Part shown: piece by piece, positions 24,564-36,135 of the stretch
How positions within the stretch are numbered: position 1 is the first letter of the stretch
Layout: the number at the start of each line of letters is the position of its first letter
Source of the DNA: Ulota crispa
Taxonomy: Eukaryota; Streptophyta; Bryopsida; Orthotrichales; Orthotrichaceae
NCBI GenBank assembly: GCA_963920765.1
Contig: OY987242.1
Span: 2,630,789-2,694,788 of the forward strand
DNA length: 64,000 bases
Direction: 5' to 3'
Program-made: the position numbers and the translations under genes
Notes under the pieces: model-generated
The model's database searches: none
What the model was told of the DNA's origin: nothing
The model's input: only the letters and a program-made list of their open reading frames with translations

Positions 24564-24947
24564 GTAGTCAAATAATGGTAGAAATACAAAACCGGTATGA
24601 AAATTATTTACCTCAACCTCGAACTAACTTGTGATAATACAAACACCTGAATGCAATACCACATGTATATATGTGATACCATCTGGAGCTCTTCAGAAGC
24701 GAGGCTGAAGCTCAACCAGTCCTCTCGTTGAGTGAGGTTGTATCAGCCGAACTCAAGGGCTATGCATGCCTGCTCAAGCAGCACAAAGCTCAATGCTTTT
24801 CGAGAGCAAGTTACGATCTCTGATATTGCACGGCAACACTGAGAGTACTATGGTCCATGTAGGTGGGTCCTTCATCGTTGCTGTAGCCATAGTCTGATCA
24901 GTCAGCTCGCTCAAGACCGCCAAGGAGTGACTACTACTGTCGCAGAC

Positions 24948-27900
24948 ATGGCGAACTCCAGTATCATTCGGGGTATGGTTGTAGTGGTGATGCTAGTGAG
25001 CAGATTAGTGACGGGAGCATTTGGAATTCGGGTCTTGAACGGGACTTCCAAGACAGCTAGTGATCTGTTGCTTGTGCCGGCGTTGGTGGTGTTCGGAGAC
25101 TCCACAGTGGATGCCGGTAACAACAACTACCTGGCCACCATTGTCAAGTCCGACTTTCCGCCATATGGCTTGAATTTTGCAGGCCACGTTCCCACTGGCC
25201 GCTTCACAGATGGACTGCTCGTCACGGATTTTGTTTGTGAGTCACTCCCTCATCAGCTTTAGCGATTATATGCTCTGCTTAGCCAAGGAATCGTTCTCCA
25301 TCCAAGCTGCACATCATGTGTGTCACCCCTTGGTAGCCAGGCGCCGTTTAGGCATAAAATTTGTGGAATAATGTTTAATTGTTACACGAGTATTGATTTT
25401 GTTGTGTCTAGGTTGCGTGCCCAAATAGTAAGAGTATCACACCTCTTGAGTATGTAAAAAAATTGCAGTTTTAGTATGACAGATAGTACTAGAAATTGCT
25501 CTAGAGTTTACCCCTTTATGCATACAAGCACAGTTGCAATTGGCGTTTTCTTTTCTTATCAATGTGGATGTTGATTGCAGCTCTTAAGATTGGGCTCCCA
25601 CTGCAACTCCCCTATTTGTCACCGCAAGCACACGGAGAAAGAATCCTCACTGGCATCAACTTTGCTTCGTCAGCATCCGGATGGTTCGACAACACCGCGG
25701 CTCACTTTGTGCGTTACTAACTTCTCTTCAACACATTGCATTTTGTACTTTATTACCATAGATTAAGTTGACCATGCGTTGCAACTAAGAGCGCATCATT
25801 ATCGTCAAATCTAGCCTCTGAGGCCTCCCAAGCAACGTTTTCTATGAAACCGTAACTATGCTGTATCAGAAATTAGTCCTTCCATCCTGTCATTAATTCC
25901 CAACATTCCGTAGTGTACATTGTCCTTCCAATAAAAGTCATACACTTCCTGCTGTCTACTACGGAAGATTTTATTCAGCAAGAGATGGTGTACGAGTGTG
26001 CGACCAAAAGTTCTTTTGAGTTTTGACCTTGCGAATTTGATGAGTTTTTTTTTTGTCGATGAGCTTATATTCTAAACGGAAGAAGAGAGCTTGGTATACT
26101 GTACCAGTTAGTTTGTGAATCTGGGTGAAAATTTTAGAATGTTCACCTGGCAAGAAACGTAAATGTTTAGAAATCTACCACCAGAGGACAAATTTTGAAA
26201 TTTCAAAATTGTACTCAAATTTAGAGACTCTAAATTAGTCAAGTGCCTATAAAAGAAAAAAAAAAACTTATCAACTACAAAATAGGGGTAGATTTGAATT
26301 TTTACCCTTGCTTGTAAACAAATTGAAGATTTTGCATCCAGGGTTCACAAACTAGCACGTGCAATGTACCAAGCCAAAGCATAGGATACTAGGAATAGGG
26401 AAGTAATTTCCAAAAAGACACACCCAGACAGAAGTTTCACCCAGGGGTGTGTATATCAGTTTATTGGTAGGGTACTTTACAATTAAGTTTTAGAGTACTC
26501 TGTATAACACACGTCTCAGACTCACAAGTAGAGTACCCCAAGTAGCATGAATTCTAACGATAGTCAGCCAGGCTAGATGTTTTTGCTTACTCTTTAAGAG
26601 CAAGCTGGTGCAAATTCAGGAACTTTTTACTGTCGTCCATAAAATAAATAAGAGAATCGAATCCAATTACGAACACTACTGTAATGTGAAAGTTTGGAAT
26701 ATAACTATTAACTAGTTCTTAATAGGGTTTTACCTAGAATTTATCTAAGAAACTAAGCAACAAGTAAGAAAGTGACAGGATATTTTGGTTTCATGAGGAG
26801 TAATTATTATAGACTAGAAAACCTAGGCTTGAGAATGAGAGCCCTTTAATCAACCAAAACATAGAGATCTAGAAATTTTTGGCTGAAAGTCGAAAATACT
26901 TGTGTTGCAGAATGTGATAAGTTTGACAACCCAGTTCGAGTGGTACAAGAATTGGAAGGCTGAGGTTGTGAGCCTTGTAGGGCCGGAGAAGGGCAATCTC
27001 GTCATCAGCGGAGCGTTGTACGCAATCAGCACTGGAACCAATGACTGGGTCAACAATTATTTAATTAACCCTCTGCTCAAGCAAAAATTCCCTGAGGACA
27101 AATACATCGACTTCCTCATTGAAAACATTCGCAAGAACATTATGGTAAGAATTCTCATTGGGATGTGATTCCCAAAATCTCAGTTCCAGTAAGATACTCG
27201 ACCTATAAATTTCGGTGCTCTCTGCACATGTAGCTAATAAGTCATAAAAAATTTGTGTCAATCATAAAATTGTCAATACTCCTGGTTTTCAATTATCCAA
27301 GGGTGATCTCAGTTATAATAAAATTCCATTGAGATGGCCTGTTAATATCTAAAGTGTTCAAGAAGCTCAGAGCTCTTGAACGAGGACTGGTATAAGATAA
27401 GAGGCTCATAAACCGACCATCTAAGGTCTGAAACTGAATTTTGGGGAAGTGGAATTTCTTGAAATAGTTTTCAGTAAGTTTTATTTGAAAAACAAGAGGA
27501 ATTGGCATCTAACCCAAGTTTTTTCATATTTTTTGGAGTTTTATGGAATTAATTATGAAATTTTGAAGTGGAAAGGCCATAGGGCTCTAAAACCACCCAC
27601 CTCCTCAAATGTACATGCGATGTACATTACTAAAAGATTATGAATAAGAACATGTACTGGCACAGTTCATTTGGAGAGGTGATTAGTTTTATTGCCCTTA
27701 TGGGGTTCAAGCCTCCTACCTTAGATAGATACTAGGCAACAAAAAGTTCTGTTACTTTCATTGACATGTCTTAGTAAAATTGTAAACTTTGTTTAAATTT
27801 CATTGACATGTTCAAGTAAAATGGATGAATTATGAGGTGATTAAGTCTGGTATAATTCATGTTTGTGTTGCAGAAGTTGTATTCCTTGGGTGGTCGCAAC

Positions 27901-28942
27901 ATGGTCCTCCTTGGCCTGCCACCCCTAGGTTGCGTTCCCGCTCAGATTACCCTGCATGGCAAAGGGGAGCAAGGCTGTGTGAAGGCATTGAATGACATTG
28001 CCCTCACCCAAAACCAAAAGATTATCAGTTTGATTGCAGAATTGAACAAGATTACCCCTGGAGCAAGGTTGGTCTACACTGACATCTACTACCCCATTTA
28101 CAATGCCTTCCAAGACCCCCAAAAATACGGTAAAACTCCCATCTTCAACCCTTTCCCATTGACATGGCTTGGCCACAATAAAATAAAAACTAGTATCTAA
28201 CTTCACTCTCTCACCTGCAGATAAATTGACTTATGAAAATTGTTGATCTAAATCTAGCAAATATACAACAAATTTCCATTTCAAAAATTGACGATTTGAG
28301 TGGGTTAATATTTCTAGAAAGCAATCAAGAACTTGATCTCTCATTAGTGTAAAATTGTGTTATTGATTAGAAATAGCAATTAACCCTTGTTAATTTGGGA
28401 AAAAGCATTTTGGGATTTCCAAATTTTTGCTTTTAAGAGTGTTTTTGGGTGATTTAGAGTGAATTTTATAATGATTTCTTCAAGACCTTCCATCAATGAT
28501 GAAATATCTTGAAGGAATTATGAAAAAACTCAATTTAAATCACCAAAAGATTCTCACAAATGCAAAACTCAGTATTCTCATCATTTGTTTTGGGAAATAT
28601 TTTTTCCCAAAATAAATGGATAACAACTCTTGTTATATATGTCCATGTAGTCCAATAATTGAAATCTAGTTTTTTGTTATATAAAGTACATTGAATTTTT
28701 GGCAAGTTTTGATTGTTTGTATTGAATCTTTAGGGTTCAAGTACGCAAGGGACGGGTGCTGTGGCACAGGGGATCTTGAGGTAGCCGTGTTTTGTAGCAA
28801 ATCTCTAGTGTCATCTTGTAGCGACCCAAATGAGCACATATTTTGGGATAGCTTCCACCCGACCTCCCACTTTTACAGCGAGTTAGCAGTGTCCATGTTT
28901 AATGCTGTTGAACCTGTTCTTCTAACACCAGCCAACCCATAG
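24948..28942 (+). CDS. GDSL esterase/lipase, secreted, five exons
   Basis: Exons: 24948-25236, 25581-25708, 26911-27144, 27874-28129 and 28734-28942. All junctions are GT-AG and all phases agree, giving 371 residues. The five-exon layout matches typical plant GDSL genes. The protein opens with a hydrophobic signal peptide (about residues 1-26). Block I is [14 protein letters not shown] with the nucleophilic Ser. PTGRFTDG follows. Block III is SGTNDW-like (here [11 protein letters not shown]), and the C-terminal block with catalytic Asp and His is WDSFHPT. Known family role: hydrolysis of ester bonds in lipids, cutin or cell-wall polymers, outside the cell or in the secretory path. The substrate cannot be read from sequence. 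An in-frame GTG upstream (24927) was rejected in favour of the ATG. Intron 3 carries a GGTAGG-family MITE (about 27390-27720). The gene looks intact. Confidence 0.95.
27390..27720 (-). mobile_element. GGTAGG-family MITE inside GDSL intron 3
   Basis: This is the inverse of the element at 11094-11400. The tract runs from a GGTATAAGATAAGAGGCTCA-like end through CTGAAACTGAATTTTGGG and CATAGGGCTCTAAAA to TCAAGCCTCCTACC. The left end is diverged. It sits fully within the intron and leaves both splice sites untouched. Confidence 0.6.
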
Positions 28943-30712
28943 GCACTCCAAATGTATACACCACCAGCAGTTGGCGCTTGCTACACTATGCATTCACCAT
29001 TAGAATTTTATTAAGATTTATATATGTTAAATAAAATGCAAGATAAAAATCTTAGTAAGTCTTGGAAATGTGATATTACATAAGTCCATGTGAGTTTAGT
29101 AATGTTATTAAAACCACGTTTTGTTGAGATTACTTTTCTACGGGAGCTTTTCACAAAGTAGCTCCTCTCATTATTTGTTGAGAGATACAAAATTCAATAG
29201 TAGGTCAAATAAAATTGCAAATTTTGAGTAGTTTGTTGTAACACACATGTGATTGCACAATTGTCAGCGAGGCTAGATATGGTGTGGTTCTTCTACATAT
29301 ACCAACAAAATTTTAATTAAAAAAACTGAAAAAAGAAAAAATTGTGTGTTAGTAATCTCCTCCTCTTGTTTGGCCTCCTTGAATTTGGCTAATGTAGTAC
29401 TACATATGAACGGGTTAATATAGCATGATTCATTACTTTGTTCAAGTGGTAAGACACTCATTACATACGGATAGGCATGCTACCTTTCAAAACATGAAGT
29501 TGCATGATTGGGCAAGATTTGTTCATTGCAAATTGCATATAAGATATACTCATTGTAGTCTTGACATGAAAATACTAGCCGGATATGGAAATGATGTCCA
29601 ATTTTATAATGAAAATAATTTACACCCATTTCTCACCGTTATTGCGGATTGGCATAATGTTTCTCATAACAAAGCTCTTACAAGTCCATATTGTGCTAGG
29701 AATTGTTCATTTCCTTGCAGCAAAAGCAAGCTAAATGGTAAGTAGTGATCAGATTTTGTGATGCAAAAAAAGACTTCCCTTGATACAATGAGAAAATCTG
29801 AACTGGATGGAATGCTTTTATTTAATTCACACTTTGTGTTCATTACTGCTTCATTGTTCTCTTTGTTACAATCTACTGCTTGAAATTCATTGGTTACATC
29901 CAACTACTTGATTTCCATTTTTTCCAATTCCAAACACTAATGCAACACACTTAGTTATCATTTACTAGAACTCTTAATCCTAAACCCCAAACCCATAATT
30001 ATAGGCCTTTGATAAAGAAAATTTGTAAGGCTTGCATGCTCTTGGGCTCAAGTTCTCAGCCTTATATCTAAACATTTTCAAATACAAGGTGCTGCTTTCA
30101 ATCTCCAGAAAACCTGGTAGATGTATTTTGCAATCAACATACAAAAAAAAACACAAGATTATTAAAATGTATGTGCCTTCAACATAGCTTGGACAATAGC
30201 TTATCATATTTAGAATGTAATCATCCACCTTAATCGTTGAACATTGTAATAATTTCCAATTCATCAGTAGCTGATGAACTAATCATGAAGAATTCTCATG
30301 ATCAGGTTTCTGTGGAAGACCAATATGATCTCCTAAGCATGCCAACAACTCGTCAGATTATGAGAACAATGTATAAAACGTCATAGTATATTACTAGAGT
30401 TCATGAGGAATTATCTTACTAATTACTATAGTTTTTTCACACTAACGATGTAAGGCTCAATTCCTAGTTCCCTCTATATAGAAACAAACTTGAGCATTTC
30501 CACTTCACTCTAGATGTAGCTTAGGTTGATGCAATTGGGCCTCCTCCTAGTTGGTTCAGGGTCAACAAATTAACTCATATGTGGTGCTTGTATGATTAAT
30601 TGAGCTAGCTAGTAAGGTTAGATCAACCATAAGCAAGTATATTCAATCTTCTCTAGTTGCACAATCCTAGTTTACCATTAAAGTATGCCATCTTTTGTGC
30701 ACATCTAATTAG
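28943..30712. other. GDSL 3' flank and spacer
   Basis: An AATAAAA about 90 bases after the GDSL stop codon (near 29030) could serve as a polyadenylation signal. Beyond that I find no gene. Open frames at 29425-29745 (plus) and 29980-30264 (minus) have no recognisable domain. Confidence 0.4.
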
Positions 30713-30832
30713 AATACCATATTCATTAAATTGGGAAAACCAAATTCCCAAGTTGTACCCTAATGGTTGGTTTAAGTTGGTCAACTTAATCCCAAAATGT
30801 TACAAAATTCCCAATTCAATGAATATGGTGTT
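30713..30832 (+). mobile_element. AACACCATATT-family MITE, 120 bp
   Basis: The ends AATACCATATTCATTAAATT and its complement ending AATATGGTGTT are about 24-bp inverted repeats. TTAG flanks both sides (30709-30712 and 30833-30836). This is the cleanest small member of the 4-bp-duplication family and lies just downstream of the LysM gene remnant. Confidence 0.85.
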
Positions 30833-30937
30833 TTAGAAGGTTCCACATGCCAAGTGAAAAAACATGAAAATATCCCTTTCGTTCCCAAAAAAAGTCAATT
30901 AGAGAGGACAAAAAGGAATTAAACAAAATAGACATAC

Positions 30938-31885
30938 CTTTGCAAATGAGATTTGGGTCATCAATTCCATTTGCTTCTTGGATAGCTTCCATATTTATGC
31001 CGAAGTGCATTGAGATAGAATACAGTGTGTCACCCTACATTTGACACCAAGGTAAAAATCATTGAATCTTGTAAATAATATGAACACTGATGGACAAACA
31101 GAGGTTAATTCTACTTAGAAATAGTAGGTACTTTTGCAAGGTGAATATCATTTTGCCAAAACTAAATTGCAAGACACAGAAGCATGATCACCAACTAGAG
31201 AATACAAAATTTTCAAGCCAAATCTTAAGACCAAAACTAATCTTCTCCAATTTGAAACAAGCTTATGTGATAAGCTGTAAGATGAAAATTTAGATTTTAA
31301 GTAAACCTGTTTTAAATCAGTGCTCTATGCTAATAGCTTGTTTAGTTAAGTTGAGCAAAGATATTACCTTCTTAACTTGATAGGTTCAAGGAATCCAAAT
31401 CTCTTGTCCAAAATTTAAGTTGTGAGGATCTTCAATTCCATTTGCCTACACAAAACCAAAATGCCATGTCAAACTCTGTTGATAAAAATTATAAATATAA
31501 AATGCAATTAAAAACCTTCAGGATGTGACTATCACAACATCCTAGTTCTAATCAACTACCTTCTTCATTGAATAATACAATAGATGAAAAATGTTATTGT
31601 TCACCCATTCACAAATCCAAAATAAGAAAATTGCAGAGTAAGAAGAGTTCAATTATTATTTTTCAAGTATCTAACTAGTCTAGGGACACAATAGAAGACA
31701 TGAAAGAGAAGTTTGATATTTTATCCATACCTCCATTAGAAGCTCTAGAGAACTATGGTGTTTGATTGAGATGTTATACAACATATCTCCTTTCTCAACT
31801 GTGTACAAGAGGTCTCCTTTCTCAACTAAATACATATCTCCTTTTAGTTGCTCACAACTAGCCCCACAATCCAACTCTTCTAGTC
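30938..31885 (-). pseudogene. decayed LysM-domain gene, three exons visible
   Basis: Three minus-strand segments splice in phase. The first, about 31885 to 31733, ends ELLME at AG|GTATGG. The second, about 31446 to 31368, starts ANGIEDPHNLNFGQ after TGTAG and ends QVKK at AAG|GTAATA. The third, 31034 to 30938, reads GDTLYSISMHFGIN and NGIDDPNLIC, then a donor AAAG|GTATGT. Together they show LysM repeats (GDxLYxIS...NGIxDPNxI), a module that binds N-acetylglucosamine polymers such as chitin or peptidoglycan. The second exon contains an in-frame TGA between WIP and TYQVKK. The first holds a duplicated VEKGD(L/M)LY. No signal peptide, downstream kinase or GPI exon was found. Inference: remnant of a LysM receptor or LysM secreted protein. 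Confidence 0.6.
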
Positions 31886-32235
31886 CACTCTGAAGCTTGT
31901 TACTTCAAAAATATCCAATACGTAAGACACAATACCAATATTCAAAGACTCAAAAAAGCTGTTTTAAATTTAAAGAGATATAGAAGTTTGAAAAAAAAAT
32001 TAGGATGAACGAGCTAAAAGCACTGAGCAAGTACCAAATTCTTCTCTCTCTGTAGTCTCTTGTGATCTTGGAAAAGACTGTCCTTGAAATTTTGAAAAAT
32101 CAAAAGAGGTTTGGTCTGCCATCATGTCAAAGCAGGCATAATTCAATACCAAACAATTGAAAATCGACTGCAAGTGCACAAGGTCTCAAAATCTCTCCTC
32201 TTAATGGCAATCTAGCATTATCTAACAGAATATTA

Positions 32236-32358
32236 GGGTATGTTCACACTTGATGTTAGGAGGGATATTAGCAATATGAATGTAGTCTAAAAATTTGTCC
32301 AAATACATCTAATTATCCTCAACTACTAACACTCTAAACACCAAGTGTGAACATATCC
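32236..32358 (+). mobile_element. GTTCACACTTGGTGTTA-family MITE, 123 bp
   Basis: The ends GGGTATGTTCACACTTGATG and CCAAGTGTGAACATATCC are inverted repeats, with TTA before and TAA after. Same family as 17460-17583 and 49356-49492. It lies about 150 bp outside the left end of the large MULE. Confidence 0.75.
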
Positions 32359-32504
32359 TAAGATCAATACAAAGATAAGGCCAACTTAATGGTGACTTAA
32401 GGATAATAGTTGCTAGTACCATAGAAATATCTATTAAATTCCAAGGACACTAACATTTAGTTAACACCATATCCATTACATCAACATTAACTCCACATGA
32501 GGAC

Positions 32505-33393
32505 AACAACACTAGCGTGCAAGCCTAGAGCGGCAAGCTTGTGAGCTGCAAGTTTGAAATCCATGAGCGGGGAGCCTAAAACCTGAATTTTTTGGAGAAA
32601 ATCCACAATTTGCAGTTCATATTGAATTTATTTGCAGGTTTAGGTCAAAATGCAAACACAAAATGATTTGGCACCTATAACCACGGAATCAAGGGTGTAT
32701 CCAAGACCATGTGGTTGTCACACAAATTTGTTAATGGGTTCGTAGGGAGAGAGCATACGTGTAGAAGGGTGTGTCATGGTAATTCCCTTGAGTTGCTAGA
32801 AATACTGGAAACAAATATAAGTGAGTAACCAATGTGATTTGTAATGTGCGCAATGAAGAATTGAAAGTGACACCTACAATTGAAGAAAAGGTTGAAGGAA
32901 TGATTTGGCTACACTTTACCACTAGAGGATTTTGGATGGACTAGTTGCATAAGTTATTGCAGAAGAATTTTGACAAAAATAGAAAACACATCACAAAATT
33001 CTGTGCCAGATCAATGACATAGACATTTTCTCATACAGAGAAGCTAGAAATTTGAATAGAGGGGGAGATCAAGTACTAATTCATCAAATGGAGGATAAAT
33101 GTAAGCAATTAGGTTGAGTGAACATGGTAAGACAACAATAGTGAGAGAAGGGTTCAGGGCTTGGATAACAAACTTCAGCAGGTTTAGGGTGGAGAGAAAG
33201 ACATGCGGACATAAAGTAAACTATTTTCCCACATGGAGTATTACCAAAACGTAGTGTCTCTGAAGAAGGGGTCTAGAGCAATTCGACAAAAGAAGATGCT
33301 ATAAAATTTGGTGTACGCTTAGTAAGTACTAAGCGGTTTCAACATTGCTAATAGCCTATGGAATGCATTCACCTACTCTTGCACCTTGATGAT
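32505..33393. other. left subterminal region of the MULE
   Basis: A non-coding stretch between the inverted end and the transposase stop codon. It has GAGCTTGTGAGC-like motifs near 32540 and CCTATAACCACGG near 32670. Such subterminal repeats commonly bind transposase in MULEs. That role is inference here. Confidence 0.45.
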
Positions 33394-34971
33394 CTAATCT
33401 TTGATGAGTAGGGTTTTAATTTCTATATAGCTAAAGCTAGGGGCATGTATGAACTTATCTTTGTGAAGGTCCATCTTGCATACGTACCAAAAGAAATAGT
33501 ATAAGTGCTTGCAGTTGACATATTGCTTATGTCCTCCAATGGAAGAGACTGTCATGTTCACAAAATTAGGGCAATTACAAGTTGGAAAATTTCCAATTGT
33601 AATTTGGTAGACCGTTCTATTTTGCTCTGGTCCTGTCTCAAGAGAAATAGTTGCCCCAAACGCTGGCAAGGGCAACAAAGTAACTTGCAAGATCTTCCCT
33701 TTCACATTTGCAGCACTTTCCCATTTATTCTGTTGCTTAGGAGTTGGCACATTAGTGCCACAACAAATTGTAGAGTTCTGCCTCTTTGTTGGGTATGAGT
33801 CTGGATTAGGAGGAGGCACTTCAGTATATACTTTGCACTGAAAATTGGTTGGGATGCCAAATAACTGACGCGGAGATAATGCTGGCTGCTCTTGTAAACA
33901 AAAGCCAGTATGCTGCAGGAGCATAGACTCATCTTTGCTAAGATTTGTACCTAATAAAACAGGCCACACGTCTAGAATGGCGGGCCAGTCAATGACCCAA
34001 CTTTGTTTAGAGCCTTCTACACAATGTTGAATATCATTAGCACAAAACCAAAATTGCAATGGAACTTCATGACGTGAATGAAAGTCAAGTTTGAAGCCAT
34101 GATACATTGGAGCAGGAGTACCCTTGGAACCTCTTCCAACTTTTGTAACACATTTGATGTTTGAACTATGCTGTTGGGCATGGCACTTCGCAGCTAACTT
34201 AGGCTTCAACCTTGCAATGTGCCATTTTGAGGTATCACAATCAGTTTCATGTGGCTTGACTACATAAGTTGTTTCTTGAATCTCTAGCAAGGAACTAGGT
34301 CCAACTTGGTTGTCAGGCACTGCAGTAGTTGTCTTCCTCTTCACGCGTGGCTCAAAGAAATTAACCTTGTCCGGACGAAGGGAGTCCCCCTCATCACCAA
34401 TAGGAGTGTCCACTTTTCTCGTAGAACTACCAAACACCTCTTCACCTTCTAAGTGGAGAATGCAGGTTCCAATGTTTTTTGCCCTTGGCAACAAATTCAA
34501 AGCATCGGCAACTTTTTTTGGATCACCACTTTGATAAGCAGCCCTTAGTCGTAGCTCATGTTTATTAGGACCAGAACCTGGTTTATGTCCATGCAGATAT
34601 GCTCTAAAGTTTGTCATCTGCTGCCAAGCTTGTATGCTGTCGTCACATGTGACTTCAAAAAAATTCTTCCCACTGTTTCCCAACATTTGCAACCACTTGT
34701 TATGCACAGTCTTTGACAAATTGTAGGTGTGCATATCCGCCAGTTCATCTAAGCTCAAATTTTGCACAATAAAGAAATTCTAAAGCAAAAAAATAATTAG
34801 TATATCCTCCCTAAATAGATATATCCACAAAGCCATAACATAAATATGATATCAAAATTCATTAAGCATGACAGAGAGGATGGTCTATAATGGATGGGGC
34901 AAAAACAGAACATAAAAAATACACACGGAAGTCCTTGAAAGGATTCATGCTTTTAATAGTTGACAACGTTC

Positions 34972-35530
34972 ATAGAGATGTGGACAAAATGATCCATTCC
35001 TTACTCAAACCCTTCCCATGTAATCAATTCTTCACCAAATCCAAAACCAATTACATATTTTAAAAGCTTATGACAGGGGACAATATGCATTAAAATTTGA
35101 AAAGGAGAATATTCCAACTCCATACCTTTAACCCATGTCAATTGCAATTATGCATTATCAAATACGCTAAATTCATCAACTTCTAATCTTCCACTAACAA
35201 TTTTTTTAGCTTTTGACCACTTTTTAGAGCTTGAAATTGCCTCAACTCAAGCAAGCTTCTTGAAGATAGAAAGAGGGACATAATGCACTAAAATTTGACT
35301 TGAATCAAATAAGGAAAAGTGTTAATAAAAAAACATTTGAAAACAGCATCAAAGTATGATTAAATTGCTTTTAAAATCATTACAAATCCACCCCCAATCT
35401 AAAACCAATATATTCTCAACCTATTATTAGAAATTTTGAGATATATGATTTAAAGTTTTGAATTTAATGAAATATTGAATGTGTGGGAGGGGTGTAACCT
35501 AGGAATGCATCTTTGTGTCTCCATCTCTAT
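34972..35530 (-). mobile_element. AGAGATG-family element inserted in the transposase gene
   Basis: About 559 bp. It begins ATAGAGATGTGGACAAAATG and ends TCTCCATCTCTAT. It is the inverse of 21099-21650 at high identity, with only scattered substitutions. It lies between the third and last coding blocks of the transposase, in what may be an intron. The close similarity of the two copies suggests recent movement relative to the MULE's decay. Confidence 0.75.
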
Positions 35531-35689
35531 AAAAAGAAATGTCCCAACGATGACTAGGAATATCAATTTAAATATTGTTGGCAAAACACGTATTGTATAT
35601 CCAATTATTAAGTGGTATTTTCTTTTGTGACGTGCGCAACCATTCTTCATTTTCATCAAAATAAGGAAAAACTAGCACAGTCAAGGCTG

Positions 35690-36135
35690 CCCCCCAAAGC
35701 ACATTTGACCACAAATGTGCTTTGGCCAGATCAAGAGACTGCTGAAGAAACTCATTACTATGATGGTACTTTTGGCTAGATGATTAAAAAATTGAGGTGC
35801 CAACCAAAGACAATCAAAATGAACATATCCACTCATGGTGGCATTGTACTTGAAATGAATGAGTTGTACATTCGACTCCAAAAATCTACATGATTGAATT
35901 TATCACTTTCAAGGGAGTAATAGCTCTACGGATTTGTCAATGACAAATAGAAAAAAGTAAAAAGAAATAAGGTTTTAGGATATGCTCACTTCCACAATTG
36001 CAAAACATCATTGACTATATTTAGAAGTATTGATGGTACCATAGATTCCACTAAAAATTTGAAAAAAACCAAGAAAAACATGCAAACTCCAGTTTGGCTT
36101 GGAGCACATTTGTGGCCAAATGTGCTTTGGGAGGT
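35690..36135. repeat. inverted pair of hairpins, possible small insertion
   Basis: The left hairpin CCAAAGCACATTTG-ACCA-CAAATGTGCTTTGG (about 35692-35727) recurs, inverted and diverged, at about 36105-36135 with CCC outer bases on both. The two copies are about 90% alike over 34 bases. Each is itself a palindrome. They may be the terminal repeats of a roughly 450-bp element in the transposase gene. No clear target duplication was found. Confidence 0.5.

Noticed and set aside
29430-29500. tRNA-like wording (TTCAAGTGGTAAGAC) near 29440
   Set aside because: No matching acceptor stem, anticodon arm or T-loop could be placed.
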